This document shows, in pieces, positions 17,062 to 24,305 of a DNA stretch of 64,000 bases. The position numbers and the translations under genes were made by a program. Each line of letters opens with the position of its first letter. Position 1 is the first letter of the stretch. The stretch lies in assembly GCA_963676415.1 (NCBI GenBank), contig OY781097.1, positions 4,650,001-4,714,000 on the forward strand. Direction: 5' to 3'. Origin of the DNA: G963662905 sp963676415. Its GTDB lineage: Bacteria; Bacteroidota; Bacteroidia; Bacteroidales; WRLA01. The notes under the pieces were generated by a model. The model saw only the letters and a program-made list of their open reading frames with translations. It searched no databases and was not told the DNA's origin.

Positions 17062-19443
17062 ATGAAAAAACGTTTTAACATTTATCAGGTATTGATGGCC
17101 GTAATGGTCATGGTAGCTATGACATTCTCCGCATGTAGCGATGATGATGATCCAGAACCAACGCCAACGCCAACACCAACGCCAGCAGAAACCCTTGAAG
17201 GCGAGATTACTGAAAGTCTGACTATCGAAGGCGAGATCGCCCTTAAAGGTCAGGTTCATGTAAAAGACGGTGTTGTCCTTACAATTAAAGAAGGTACAAC
17301 AATCACAGCTGATGCCAATGAGCTTTCTTACCTCTTGATTGAGCAAGGTGCACAGATTATCGCTGAAGGTACTGCTGCCAATCCTATTGTTATGACTTCC
17401 GGTCTTCAGGAAGCCGGTGCATGGGGCGGTATCCATATTTGCGGTAAAGCTCCTATCAACTCTGGAGCAACCGGCCTGTCTGAAATCGGCGACGCTGTTT
17501 ATGGCGGAACTGATGCAGCTGACAACTCAGGTACTCTTAAGTACGTACGTGTTGAGTATTCAGGTACTTCACTCGACGAAGAACACGAAGCAAATGGTAT
17601 TTCTTTTTACGGTGTAGGCAACGGTACTACTGTTGACTATATCGAAGTTTATATTGGCGCTGATGATGGTATCGAATTTTTCGGTGGTACTGTAAACATC
17701 AAGCATACAAAAGTTTATGGTTGTAGAGACGATAGTTTTGACTGGACAGAAGGCTGGACCGGTAAAGGTCAGTATCTGATGGCCGTTCAAACTGATGAGG
17801 GTGACCGTGGCTTTGAAGGCGACAACCTTGAGTCAGACCACAGCGCTACCCCAATGGCTATGCCGATGATGTCGCAGGTTACTCTTATTGGAAAAGGTGA
17901 TGCCGAAAACTACGGCATGAAACTGCGTCGCGGTACTGCCGGTAAATTTATGAACTTCATCGTAACCGGTTTCGACAAGCGCACCATCCACGTTGAAAAC
18001 TCACAAACACTCCGTAACGTTAACAACGAACTGCTTGATGTTGACTATTCATACATCAACTCAGCTGTAACCGATATACCAATCAAATATTCTGACGATG
18101 AAGGCGATCCTGTTGAAGTAAGCAAACCTTTCGAGCTTTCTGAAAATCTCCACCTGCAAAACCTTACCAAAGGTGTTGACGGAAGCACAACTTTCGATGG
18201 TGGTTTTGATATGTCGCTCGAAGATGCATGGTTTGACAATGATACTCAAATTGGTTCCGGTAACGCTTGGGCCAATGGCTGGACAAAAGGTGATGACGGT
18301 TCTGTTGACCCTACACTTCCACGTTATAGCGCACTAGAAGGTGACATCACCGAAAGTGGTTATGTAGAAGGTGAAGTGGCACTGACCGGTGCCGTACATG
18401 TGAAAAAGGGTGTAAAACTCTATTTCCGTGCAGGTGCTGTTGTTACAGCTGATGCTGACGAGCTTTCTTACCTGCTTATCGAGCAAGGTGGCCAGATTTT
18501 TGTCGAAGGTACTGCCGACGCTCCGGTAATTATGACATCTGCTTATGAAGAAGCCGGTGCCTGGGGCGGACTCCACATTTGTGGTTATGCCCCAATTAAC
18601 TCAGGTGCTACAGGACTGTCCGAAATTGGAAACGCTGTTTATGGCGGCGATGATGCCAATGACAATTCAGGTACAATAAATTATCTGCGCGTGGAGTATT
18701 CAGGTACTGCTCTTGACGAAGAACACGAAGCAAACGGCATTTCAATGTACGGTGTAGGTGCCGGCACAACCATTGATTATGTTGATATTTATGTGGGTGC
18801 TGACGACGGAATCGAGTTCTTCGGTGGCACTTGCAACATCAAGCACGCACGCGTTTGGGCTTGCCGAGATGATTCTTTTGACTGGGTTGAAGGCTGGAGC
18901 GGAATGGCTCAGTATATCCTCATTCAGCAAGGCAACGAAGGCGACCGTGGTTTTGAAGGGGACAACCTCAAATCGGACAACAACGCTACGCCAATGTCCA
19001 ATCCTACTTTCTCCAATATTACTATGATCGGTGCCGGTGATGCCGAAAACTACGGCATGAAACTCCGTCGTGGCACTGGTGCTAAAATCATGAACATTAT
19101 TGTTGGTGGTAACTTCGACAAACGCACCATCCACGTCGAAAACACAAAAACACTCCAGAATGTTAATGACGAACTGCTTGATGTTGATTATGCCTACCTG
19201 AACAATAATGTTTCTGATGTAGCAATCAAGTATTCTCCGAATGAAGGCGAAACTTTTGAAGTGACCAAGCCTTTCGAACTTTCTGAAAATGTGCACCTCC
19301 AAGACCTGGCCAATTTCAACGATCCGTCACAAACTTTTGATGGCGGCATGGATATGTCAACTGTAAACGCATTCTTCGACGCTGATACGAAAATCGGTTG
19401 TGGAACAGAATGGGCTGGCTGGTTAAAGCCAATTAACAAGTAA
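17062..19443 (+). CDS. Surface lipoprotein with two tandem 380-residue beta-helix-like repeats
   Basis: A 793-residue protein with a lipoprotein signal (lipobox SAC, Cys25) followed by SDDDD, which resembles the acidic lipoprotein export signal for surface exposure in Bacteroidota, and a Pro-Thr linker. The rest is two similar halves, each starting LEG(E/D)ITES and containing ELSYLLIEQG, GAWGG, NSGATGLSEIG, GADDGIEFFGG, CRDDSFDW, GDRGFEGDNL and ENYGMKLRRGT. The repeated strand-turn pattern suggests a right-handed parallel beta-helix. It follows a TonB receptor and probably acts as its surface binding partner, a pairing common in this phylum. Ligand is unknown. Confidence 0.75.
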   Translation: MKKRFNIYQVLMAVMVMVAMTFSACSDDDDPEPTPTPTPTPAETLEGEITESLTIEGEIALKGQVHVKDGVVLTIKEGTTITADANELSYLLIEQGAQIIAEGTAANPIVMTSGLQEAGAWGGIHICGKAPINSGATGLSEIGDAVYGGTDAADNSGTLKYVRVEYSGTSLDEEHEANGISFYGVGNGTTVDYIEVYIGADDGIEFFGGTVNIKHTKVYGCRDDSFDWTEGWTGKGQYLMAVQTDEGDRGFEGDNLESDHSATPMAMPMMSQVTLIGKGDAENYGMKLRRGTAGKFMNFIVTGFDKRTIHVENSQTLRNVNNELLDVDYSYINSAVTDIPIKYSDDEGDPVEVSKPFELSENLHLQNLTKGVDGSTTFDGGFDMSLEDAWFDNDTQIGSGNAWANGWTKGDDGSVDPTLPRYSALEGDITESGYVEGEVALTGAVHVKKGVKLYFRAGAVVTADADELSYLLIEQGGQIFVEGTADAPVIMTSAYEEAGAWGGLHICGYAPINSGATGLSEIGNAVYGGDDANDNSGTINYLRVEYSGTALDEEHEANGISMYGVGAGTTIDYVDIYVGADDGIEFFGGTCNIKHARVWACRDDSFDWVEGWSGMAQYILIQQGNEGDRGFEGDNLKSDNNATPMSNPTFSNITMIGAGDAENYGMKLRRGTGAKIMNIIVGGNFDKRTIHVENTKTLQNVNDELLDVDYAYLNNNVSDVAIKYSPNEGETFEVTKPFELSENVHLQDLANFNDPSQTFDGGMDMSTVNAFFDADTKIGCGTEWAGWLKPINK
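17191..19443 (+). repeat. Intragenic tandem duplication, period 1140 bp
   Basis: The segments 17191-18330 and 18331-19443 align without a frame change at a 1140-bp (380-codon) period, and long blocks are near-identical in both protein and DNA. It is a whole-domain duplication inside the lipoprotein gene. Confidence 0.85.
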
Positions 19444-19473
19444 TCTTATACTTTTCATACATTGTATCTAAAG

Positions 19474-19500
19474 CTGCCTCCTTTTGGGGGCAGTTTTTTT
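19474..19500 (+). terminator. Intrinsic terminator of the TonB receptor-lipoprotein operon
   Basis: An eight-base-pair stem (CTGCCTCC with GGGGGCAG, one G-T pair) closes a TTTT loop and is followed by seven T residues, 30 bp after the lipoprotein stop codon. Confidence 0.85.
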
Positions 19501-19531
19501 GCCTTTGCTCAAAAAATATATTCCATTTTGC

Positions 19532-19562
19532 TTGACATTATGAACATATGTTCATAACTTTG
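19532..19562 (+). promoter_or_regulatory. Promoter with an embedded 20-bp perfect palindrome (operator)
   Basis: TTG at 19532-19534 and TAACTTTG at 19555-19562 are 20 bp apart, a good Bacteroidota promoter. The spacer contains the perfect palindrome TTATGAACATATGTTCATAA (19538-19557), which overlaps the -7 box. A dimeric regulator bound there would block RNA polymerase. The regulator is not identifiable in the window. Confidence 0.75.
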
Positions 19563-19602
19563 CCTCCTCAACAAATTAATTAACGTAAAAAAGGAGGTAA
19601 TT

Positions 19603-19881
19603 ATGCCCGCAAGAGATAATACAGGCCCCAACGGAATGGGACCAATGACAGGCAGAGGACTTGGAAACTGCCGTGGAGACAACAGGATTCAAAATCAGGG
19701 ACGTGGCATGGGCTACGGACGTGGAAAACGCGGTGGTGGAGGAGGATTTGGCCTGCGCAACCGTTTCCGCTTTGGCGATGAAGAAGTCATCAATACGGAA
19801 AACGACCGCATTGCCGATTTGGAAAATGCTTTGAAATCAGCACAGGAAGAAATCCGCCGGTTAAAAGCAAAAGGCGAATAA
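19603..19881 (+). CDS. Small Gly/Arg-rich protein of the MTGRGxG type (DUF5320-like)
   Basis: A 92-residue protein: MPARDNTGPNGMGPMTGRGL, then a Gly-Arg-rich tract and a C-terminal coiled-coil helix (residues 66-92, RIADLENALKSAQEEIRRLK). Proteins with the GPMTGRG motif and a terminal helix are usually found beside NifX/NifB-type iron-molybdenum cofactor proteins and Mrp-type ATPases, mostly in anaerobes; their function is unsettled. It has a strong Shine-Dalgarno AAGGAGG (19591-19597), rare in this phylum, and is translationally coupled (TAATG) to the next gene. The palindromic promoter upstream suggests repression by a dedicated regulator. Confidence 0.65.
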   Translation: MPARDNTGPNGMGPMTGRGLGNCRGDNRIQNQGRGMGYGRGKRGGGGGFGLRNRFRFGDEEVINTENDRIADLENALKSAQEEIRRLKAKGE

Positions 19882-20105
19882 TGAACGGCAAAGGCAAAAA
19901 GCCGGGATCCGGTCTCGGCATGGGACGCGCCGGCGGTCAGGGGCGCAACAAAGGCGGAGCGCATGGCCCTGGAGGTTATTGCGTGTGCGCAAGCTGTGGT
20001 TACAAACAGCCACATGAGCAAGGCGTAAAATGCACTACAATCAAATGCCCCGAATGCGGAAAACCGCTCATCCGAAAGGAACTACTCGATGCTAAAAACA
20101 AATAA
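19881..20105 (+). CDS. Small Gly-rich zinc-ribbon protein
   Basis: A 74-residue protein with a Gly-rich head (GKKPGSGLGMGRAGG) and a four-cysteine ribbon: CVCASCG near residue 35 and CPECG near 58. Such CxxC...CxxC knuckles bind zinc or iron. Its start overlaps the previous stop codon by one base, so the two proteins are made together. It is known in the same gene neighbourhoods as the GPMTGRG proteins. Metal-responsive or cofactor-related work is inferred only. Confidence 0.6.
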   Translation: MNGKGKKPGSGLGMGRAGGQGRNKGGAHGPGGYCVCASCGYKQPHEQGVKCTTIKCPECGKPLIRKELLDAKNK

Positions 20106-20128
20106 ATTTGTTAGTTTTGCATTATAAG

Positions 20129-20151
20129 GGGTGTCAACAGGCACCCTTTTT
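20129..20151 (+). terminator. Short terminator between the zinc-ribbon and DUF89 genes
   Basis: A six-base-pair stem (GGGTGT with GCACCC, one wobble) with a CAACAG loop runs into TTTTT. A -7-like box TAGTTTTG at 20112-20119 just upstream means it could instead attenuate the DUF89 gene. Confidence 0.55.
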
Positions 20152-20163
20152 AATTTAAAAAAA

Positions 20164-21006
20164 ATGAAAACATATCTCGAATGCCTGCCCTGCATGATGC
20201 AACAAGCCCTGCGCGCTGCACGTGCCGCCACTGATAATGAACCACTGCAAAAAGAAATCCTCAACCGCTGTGGGGAACTGATACGTGAAATACCGATGGA
20301 AGCCACGCCGCCGGAAACTGCTGCCAGTGTTTATGAAATCGTGAAAGAAATCAGTGGAAATCAGGATGCCTATAAAAAGCAAAAAGAGCAACACATTGCC
20401 GAAGCTTTTAAATTGCTTCCTGATCTGCGCGAAAAAATTGAAGCATCCGAAAACCCATTAAATACAGCAGCTCGTATCGCCATTGCCGGCAACATAATCG
20501 ATCTTGGCGTTCATTCCGATTTCAACATACTCGAAGAAGTTGACAAAATCCTGGATATAGATTTTGGCATCAATCATTTTGAGGCTTTTAAAAAGCAAGC
20601 CAGCAAAAGTGACTGGATACTCTATATCGGCGATAATGCCGGCGAAAGCGTTTTCGACCGCCTGCTGATTGAGCAATTAGGCAGGAAAACCATTTATTTG
20701 GTCCGTGATCAGGCGGTAATCAATGATGTTACCTATCAGGATGCTGTTGATTCCAGCTTGGATGAAGTTGCGGAAGTTAAATCATCAGGCTGCCCGTCAC
20801 CGGGGCTCATTTTAGACCAATGCAATGAGGGATGCCTGGAACTTTTTAAAACGGCACCTATGGTTATCAGCAAAGGTCAGGGAAATTACGAAGCCCTCTC
20901 CGATTGCGGAAGGCCGGTTTTTTATCTCTTAAAAGCCAAATGCCAGGTAATCAGCGAAATTATTGGCGTTCGTAAGGGAGATATTGTACTGGAATTAAGA
21001 GACTAA
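20164..21006 (+). CDS. DUF89/ARMT1-like metal-dependent phosphatase family protein
   Basis: A 280-residue protein beginning MKTYLECLPCMMQQALRAAR; the CxxC at residues 7-10 is typical of prokaryotic DUF89 members. The core signature YIGDNAGESVFDRLLIEQL (near 160) holds the Asp-Asn that binds divalent metal, followed by KTIYLVRDQAVINDVT. The family includes sugar-phosphate and damage-metabolite phosphatases. The ATG at 20164 is preferred over an in-frame ATG at 20131 because the latter would lie inside the terminator hairpin and the conserved protein begins at MKTYLEC. Confidence 0.8.
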   Translation: MKTYLECLPCMMQQALRAARAATDNEPLQKEILNRCGELIREIPMEATPPETAASVYEIVKEISGNQDAYKKQKEQHIAEAFKLLPDLREKIEASENPLNTAARIAIAGNIIDLGVHSDFNILEEVDKILDIDFGINHFEAFKKQASKSDWILYIGDNAGESVFDRLLIEQLGRKTIYLVRDQAVINDVTYQDAVDSSLDEVAEVKSSGCPSPGLILDQCNEGCLELFKTAPMVISKGQGNYEALSDCGRPVFYLLKAKCQVISEIIGVRKGDIVLELRD

Positions 21007-21369
21007 GCAACAATTCCCAAAAAACAATTTGCCGGTCTATACGATAAACAACTGCCTTATTAGGCAATTATTTTCGCTAAAAGCACTCATAATAATCAAG
21101 TATTTAGATAAAAAACAGAGCCACGCCGCCTACCGCCACAAAAGCTCCGGTAATTTCGCGCGGACTAACTTTCTCTTTAACCGCTTTTTTCATGAAAAAA
21201 CTTTTCTGTAAATTAAAGTAATCTTGTTGCATTTATGATGATTAGCCGTTGCAACCGGATAATAGGAAACAAAATACCCTCTGTTCCTTCAATTGAAAAA
21301 AAATATTTTATTACCTTTAGCATCTATATATCTTAAGGATTTCGATTAATAACCATAAAACTAAAAGTT
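21007..21369. other. Intergenic region before the peroxiredoxin
   Basis: No gene is supported. A short stem (TGCCT/AGGCA near 21052-21065) followed by an A+T-rich stretch may be a weak terminator of the DUF89 gene. The rest is A+T-rich leader. Confidence 0.35.
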
Positions 21370-21456
21370 ATGGCATGTGTTAACGGTGTGAAACCACTTA
21401 AAAAGAAAAAGAACAAAGAAAACGAAGTTGAAAATTTAAAAAAGGAGGAAAAACCA

Positions 21457-22071
21457 ATGAACGGAACAATGGTAAGGCAAGAAATGCCGGAATTTGAAAT
21501 GGACGCATTTGACGCAAAAACAGGTCATTACAAAACGGTTAAAAGTGCAGATTACAAAGACAAATGGACAGTGGTATGTTTCTATCCGGCGGACTTTACA
21601 TTTGTGTGCCCAACAGAGATCGCTGCCATGAATGCCCACTACGATGAATTCGAAAAGCTGGGCGTTGAGTTACTGCCCGTATCGGTTGATTCAAAATTTT
21701 CGCATAAAAGATTTGTGGAAACCGAACCCATCCTGAAAGGGCTGAAACTGACTATTGGCGCCGACACTACTAAAGAAGTTGCCCGTGCTTTTGGCGTTTT
21801 GATCGAAGAAGAAGGCGTTGCGCTAAGAGGACGTTTCCTTTTCAATCCTGACGGTGTTTGCGTTGCGCAGGAAGTACAGGCCGATTCGGTGGGAAGAAAC
21901 GTAAAGGAATTCATCAGGCAAATCCAGGCATGGCAACACGCCAGCAAAACAGGAGAAGTTTGCCCCGCAGGATGGAGACCAGGAAAAAAGACCCTGCCTG
22001 TTCAAACACAGGTCGAAGAAATGACCGGGAAAGTAGGCGATTTTATTACTTTGGAAGAAATCCTAAGCTAA
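21457..22071 (+). CDS. 2-Cys peroxiredoxin (AhpC/Prx1 family)
   Basis: A 204-residue thiol peroxidase that reduces peroxides. The peroxidatic cysteine lies in FYPADFTFVCPTE and the resolving cysteine in TGEVCPAGWRPGKK, so it is a typical 2-Cys enzyme forming intersubunit disulfides; the WRPGKK tail region is AhpC-like. The start at 21457 has a perfect AAGGAGG eight bases upstream. An in-frame ATG at 21370 would add 29 lysine-rich residues (MACVNGVKPLKKKK...) and has no ribosome site; it could be a short leader peptide or an extended form. No AhpF-like reductase is nearby. Confidence 0.9.
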   Translation: MNGTMVRQEMPEFEMDAFDAKTGHYKTVKSADYKDKWTVVCFYPADFTFVCPTEIAAMNAHYDEFEKLGVELLPVSVDSKFSHKRFVETEPILKGLKLTIGADTTKEVARAFGVLIEEEGVALRGRFLFNPDGVCVAQEVQADSVGRNVKEFIRQIQAWQHASKTGEVCPAGWRPGKKTLPVQTQVEEMTGKVGDFITLEEILS

Positions 22072-22080
22072 ACTATTCCA

Positions 22081-22154
22081 ACCTGAACAATTCACATAAT
22101 ATCCTATTGCAAGCACAAACCGCTGCAATAGGATATTATGTGAATGAATCAGGT
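22081..22154. repeat. Long perfect hairpin (ACCTGA family) after the peroxiredoxin gene
   Basis: A 21-bp perfect stem pairs 22091-22111 with 22124-22144 around a 12-nt loop, and an outer six-bp stem pairs ACCTGA (22081-22086) with TCAGGT (22149-22154) across 4-nt internal loops. It begins 9 bp after the stop codon, so it may end transcription. A related single arm is at 560-603, so this is a dispersed element. Confidence 0.75.
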
Positions 22155-22262
22155 AAATAACAAAAGTTTATCACAGCCTGAAAAATGCCCATCTACGAAT
22201 CTCTAACCGGCATTTTTTGGGCTTATTTTTAATTACTAAGCACTAATCCACTTGAGCCGTTT

Positions 22263-23393
22263 TTACCATTTCGCGATATACAACTGATCTCCTGCAAAAT
22301 AAAGCTTTGAATCCTTGCATAAAGCCTGGTTTCTGATAACATGGGCAGTTTCATATTTCCATTTTAAGGCCCCGCTTGCCATATCCAGAACATAAAGGTT
22401 TTTATCATCGCTCCCGAAAATTACCGAGTCTCCGCAAATTAATGGTGATGAATGCACTGCCCGACCGCATTCAAATTTCCAAAGCAAGCTGCCGCTGTGA
22501 ATATCCAGACAATATAAATTTCGGTCTTTACTTCCAAAAAGCACATAATCTCCACGGATTGCAGCCGAGCTGAAAATCGGTCCGGCAGTATCAAAATGCC
22601 AGTTGATTTTTCCGTCATCATCCCGCAGGGAGTAAAAACGCCCTGCAAGCGTGCCCACAAAAAGATTATGGCCATTGGAGGCCGGACTGGCGTGAATGCC
22701 TCCGTTCAACTGTTGTTTCCAAATAAGTTCAGATGTTTGAAAATCAAGTGCATACAAATATGCATCGCGCGAAGCCTGAAAAACCCTTTTGCGGTAAACC
22801 AATGGCGATGCGACAATCCAGCCAGATGTTTTAAAGGAACGAAGCTTGCTGCCATCAAGTGTGTTGAGGAAATAAAGCCTGCCATCCATAGACCCGCAAA
22901 CCACAACCTCATCATAAATAAAGGGAGAAGCATAAACCCAGTCGCCGGTTTTATATTTCCAGCGGCAAAACCCATTCGCCTCTTTCAGCGCGTAAATATG
23001 ATGATCAAAACTTCCGAAATAGATATTTTTCCGATGTACCGCCGGCGTAGAACGTATCGCTTTTTTCGCCTGAAAAGTCCATTGAACGGTACAGCTCAAC
23101 GGATCATAACAAAACAACTGCTTGTTTTCACTGCCAAAATACAGTTTTCCTTCATACAAAACCGGACTGCTCAAAATGCTGCTGACTTCGGAAAAAGCAC
23201 ATTTTACTTTCTCTGGTACTTGAAAGCTGCAATTGCTTATATGTCCGCTTCTCAAATTATTATAGCGAAAAACGGCAGCAGGGATTTCTTTACCGTCATC
23301 AATTTGCTGCACCAACTGATCGGTTATCTGCACCAAAAGATTTGATTCGGCCAGTTCAATTTCAAGTTGTCGTCGGATGGGTTTATCGCTCAT
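22263..23393 (-). CDS. Cytoplasmic PQQ-type beta-propeller repeat protein
   Basis: A 376-residue protein made of about seven PQQ-like/WD-type blades with the recurrent pattern SP-x(6)-G-x-(I/L/V)-(Y/F)-FGS-x(2)-x-(Y/L)ALD-x(2)-(S/T)G-x-x-x-WK. It has no signal peptide, unlike quinoprotein dehydrogenases and BamB, so it probably serves as a cytoplasmic scaffold rather than an enzyme. It overlaps the J-domain-like gene by 11 bp and is last in a four-gene leftward operon. Partner and ligand are unknown. Confidence 0.75.
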   Translation of the reverse strand: MSDKPIRRQLEIELAESNLLVQITDQLVQQIDDGKEIPAAVFRYNNLRSGHISNCSFQVPEKVKCAFSEVSSILSSPVLYEGKLYFGSENKQLFCYDPLSCTVQWTFQAKKAIRSTPAVHRKNIYFGSFDHHIYALKEANGFCRWKYKTGDWVYASPFIYDEVVVCGSMDGRLYFLNTLDGSKLRSFKTSGWIVASPLVYRKRVFQASRDAYLYALDFQTSELIWKQQLNGGIHASPASNGHNLFVGTLAGRFYSLRDDDGKINWHFDTAGPIFSSAAIRGDYVLFGSKDRNLYCLDIHSGSLLWKFECGRAVHSSPLICGDSVIFGSDDKNLYVLDMASGALKWKYETAHVIRNQALCKDSKLYFAGDQLYIAKW

Positions 23394-24300
23394 GCAGTTC
23401 GGCTTTCAGGCTTTCGCATTCCGTTGTAAATTTTTCTTTTATTCCGGCAAAATAAACATCCCAATCATCAATCCCCTGAATACTAATCCAAACCGGGGCA
23501 TTTTCAATTTCGCTGGTTTCGGCCTGCACGCTGTAAATATCTGCTTTTAGTTTCGTTAGATAATTATTCAGGCGTTGTTTTTCATTGAGTTGGGCATCAC
23601 GCTTTCCGAAATCCAGCTTGCCACTTTTCAGCAATTTGTAAATTTCCTCAATACGCGCAATATCATTATAAAAATAAGCATTGTTCAGCTCGTGAAAAAT
23701 CTTTTCGGCCTGCTGTTGCATTTCTTCTGCCACCATATCCGGATGGCAGATTTTTGAAGCTTCGCGGAACAATTGCTTAATTTTTTCTTTATCTTTTTTA
23801 TTGAGATTGGGCACGGATTTCTGTTCCGAAAAATGTTTGCGGCTTTGCTGGTAACGTTTGTAATCCTCTTCCGCTTTGTTTACTTTTTCTTCATTATCGC
23901 CACCAAAATCGCGCAGGGCTTTTTCCCAGCGCAAACGCAGCAATTCAGACATGATCATGCCCAATTCGTGGTTATGGCGAATCCGGAACCGGTTGATGGT
24001 TTTGCTGATATCGGCTTTACGCCCCTGAAGCACAGACAATCGCGTTTCCAGCAATTTGATTTCAGTACGCATCCCGGCAATTTCGAGTTCTGCTTGTGCG
24101 AGCGGCTGCCTATTGCTTTTCAGATAATCGTCGATAAAATCAATCGCGTTGAGCGGATTTTGATGCAAACAATTATGTATGGACTTTGCCAGATGAACGT
24201 CCGAAGCTGTTTGTTCCAATGCATGGAGTTCGCTTTCAGCTTCAGAAATGTCAGATTCAGCGATCAGTTCGCGGATCAGGCGCAGTCGTTTAAAGATCAT
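23383..24300 (-). CDS. Coiled-coil protein with a J-domain-like segment
   Basis: A 305-residue cytoplasmic protein starting MIFKRLRLIREL. An N-terminal helical region and a coiled coil (about 75-115) precede KEKIKQLFREASKICHPDMV (about 170), which carries the HPD signature of DnaJ J-domains, then KIFHELNNAYFYNDI, matching the last J-domain helix. It may recruit Hsp70/DnaK. The start at 24300 is five bases after the amidohydrolase stop and is preferred to an upstream ATG at 24339 inside that gene. The C-terminus overlaps the propeller gene, suggesting the two work together. Confidence 0.6.
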   Translation of the reverse strand: MIFKRLRLIRELIAESDISEAESELHALEQTASDVHLAKSIHNCLHQNPLNAIDFIDDYLKSNRQPLAQAELEIAGMRTEIKLLETRLSVLQGRKADISKTINRFRIRHNHELGMIMSELLRLRWEKALRDFGGDNEEKVNKAEEDYKRYQQSRKHFSEQKSVPNLNKKDKEKIKQLFREASKICHPDMVAEEMQQQAEKIFHELNNAYFYNDIARIEEIYKLLKSGKLDFGKRDAQLNEKQRLNNYLTKLKADIYSVQAETSEIENAPVWISIQGIDDWDVYFAGIKEKFTTECESLKAELHER

Positions 24301-24305
24301 AAATT

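Noticed and set aside
19563..19597. CCTCCT and AGGAGG could pair and hide the ribosome site
   Set aside because: The CCTCCT lies right after the -7 box, so most of it is probably upstream of the transcription start.
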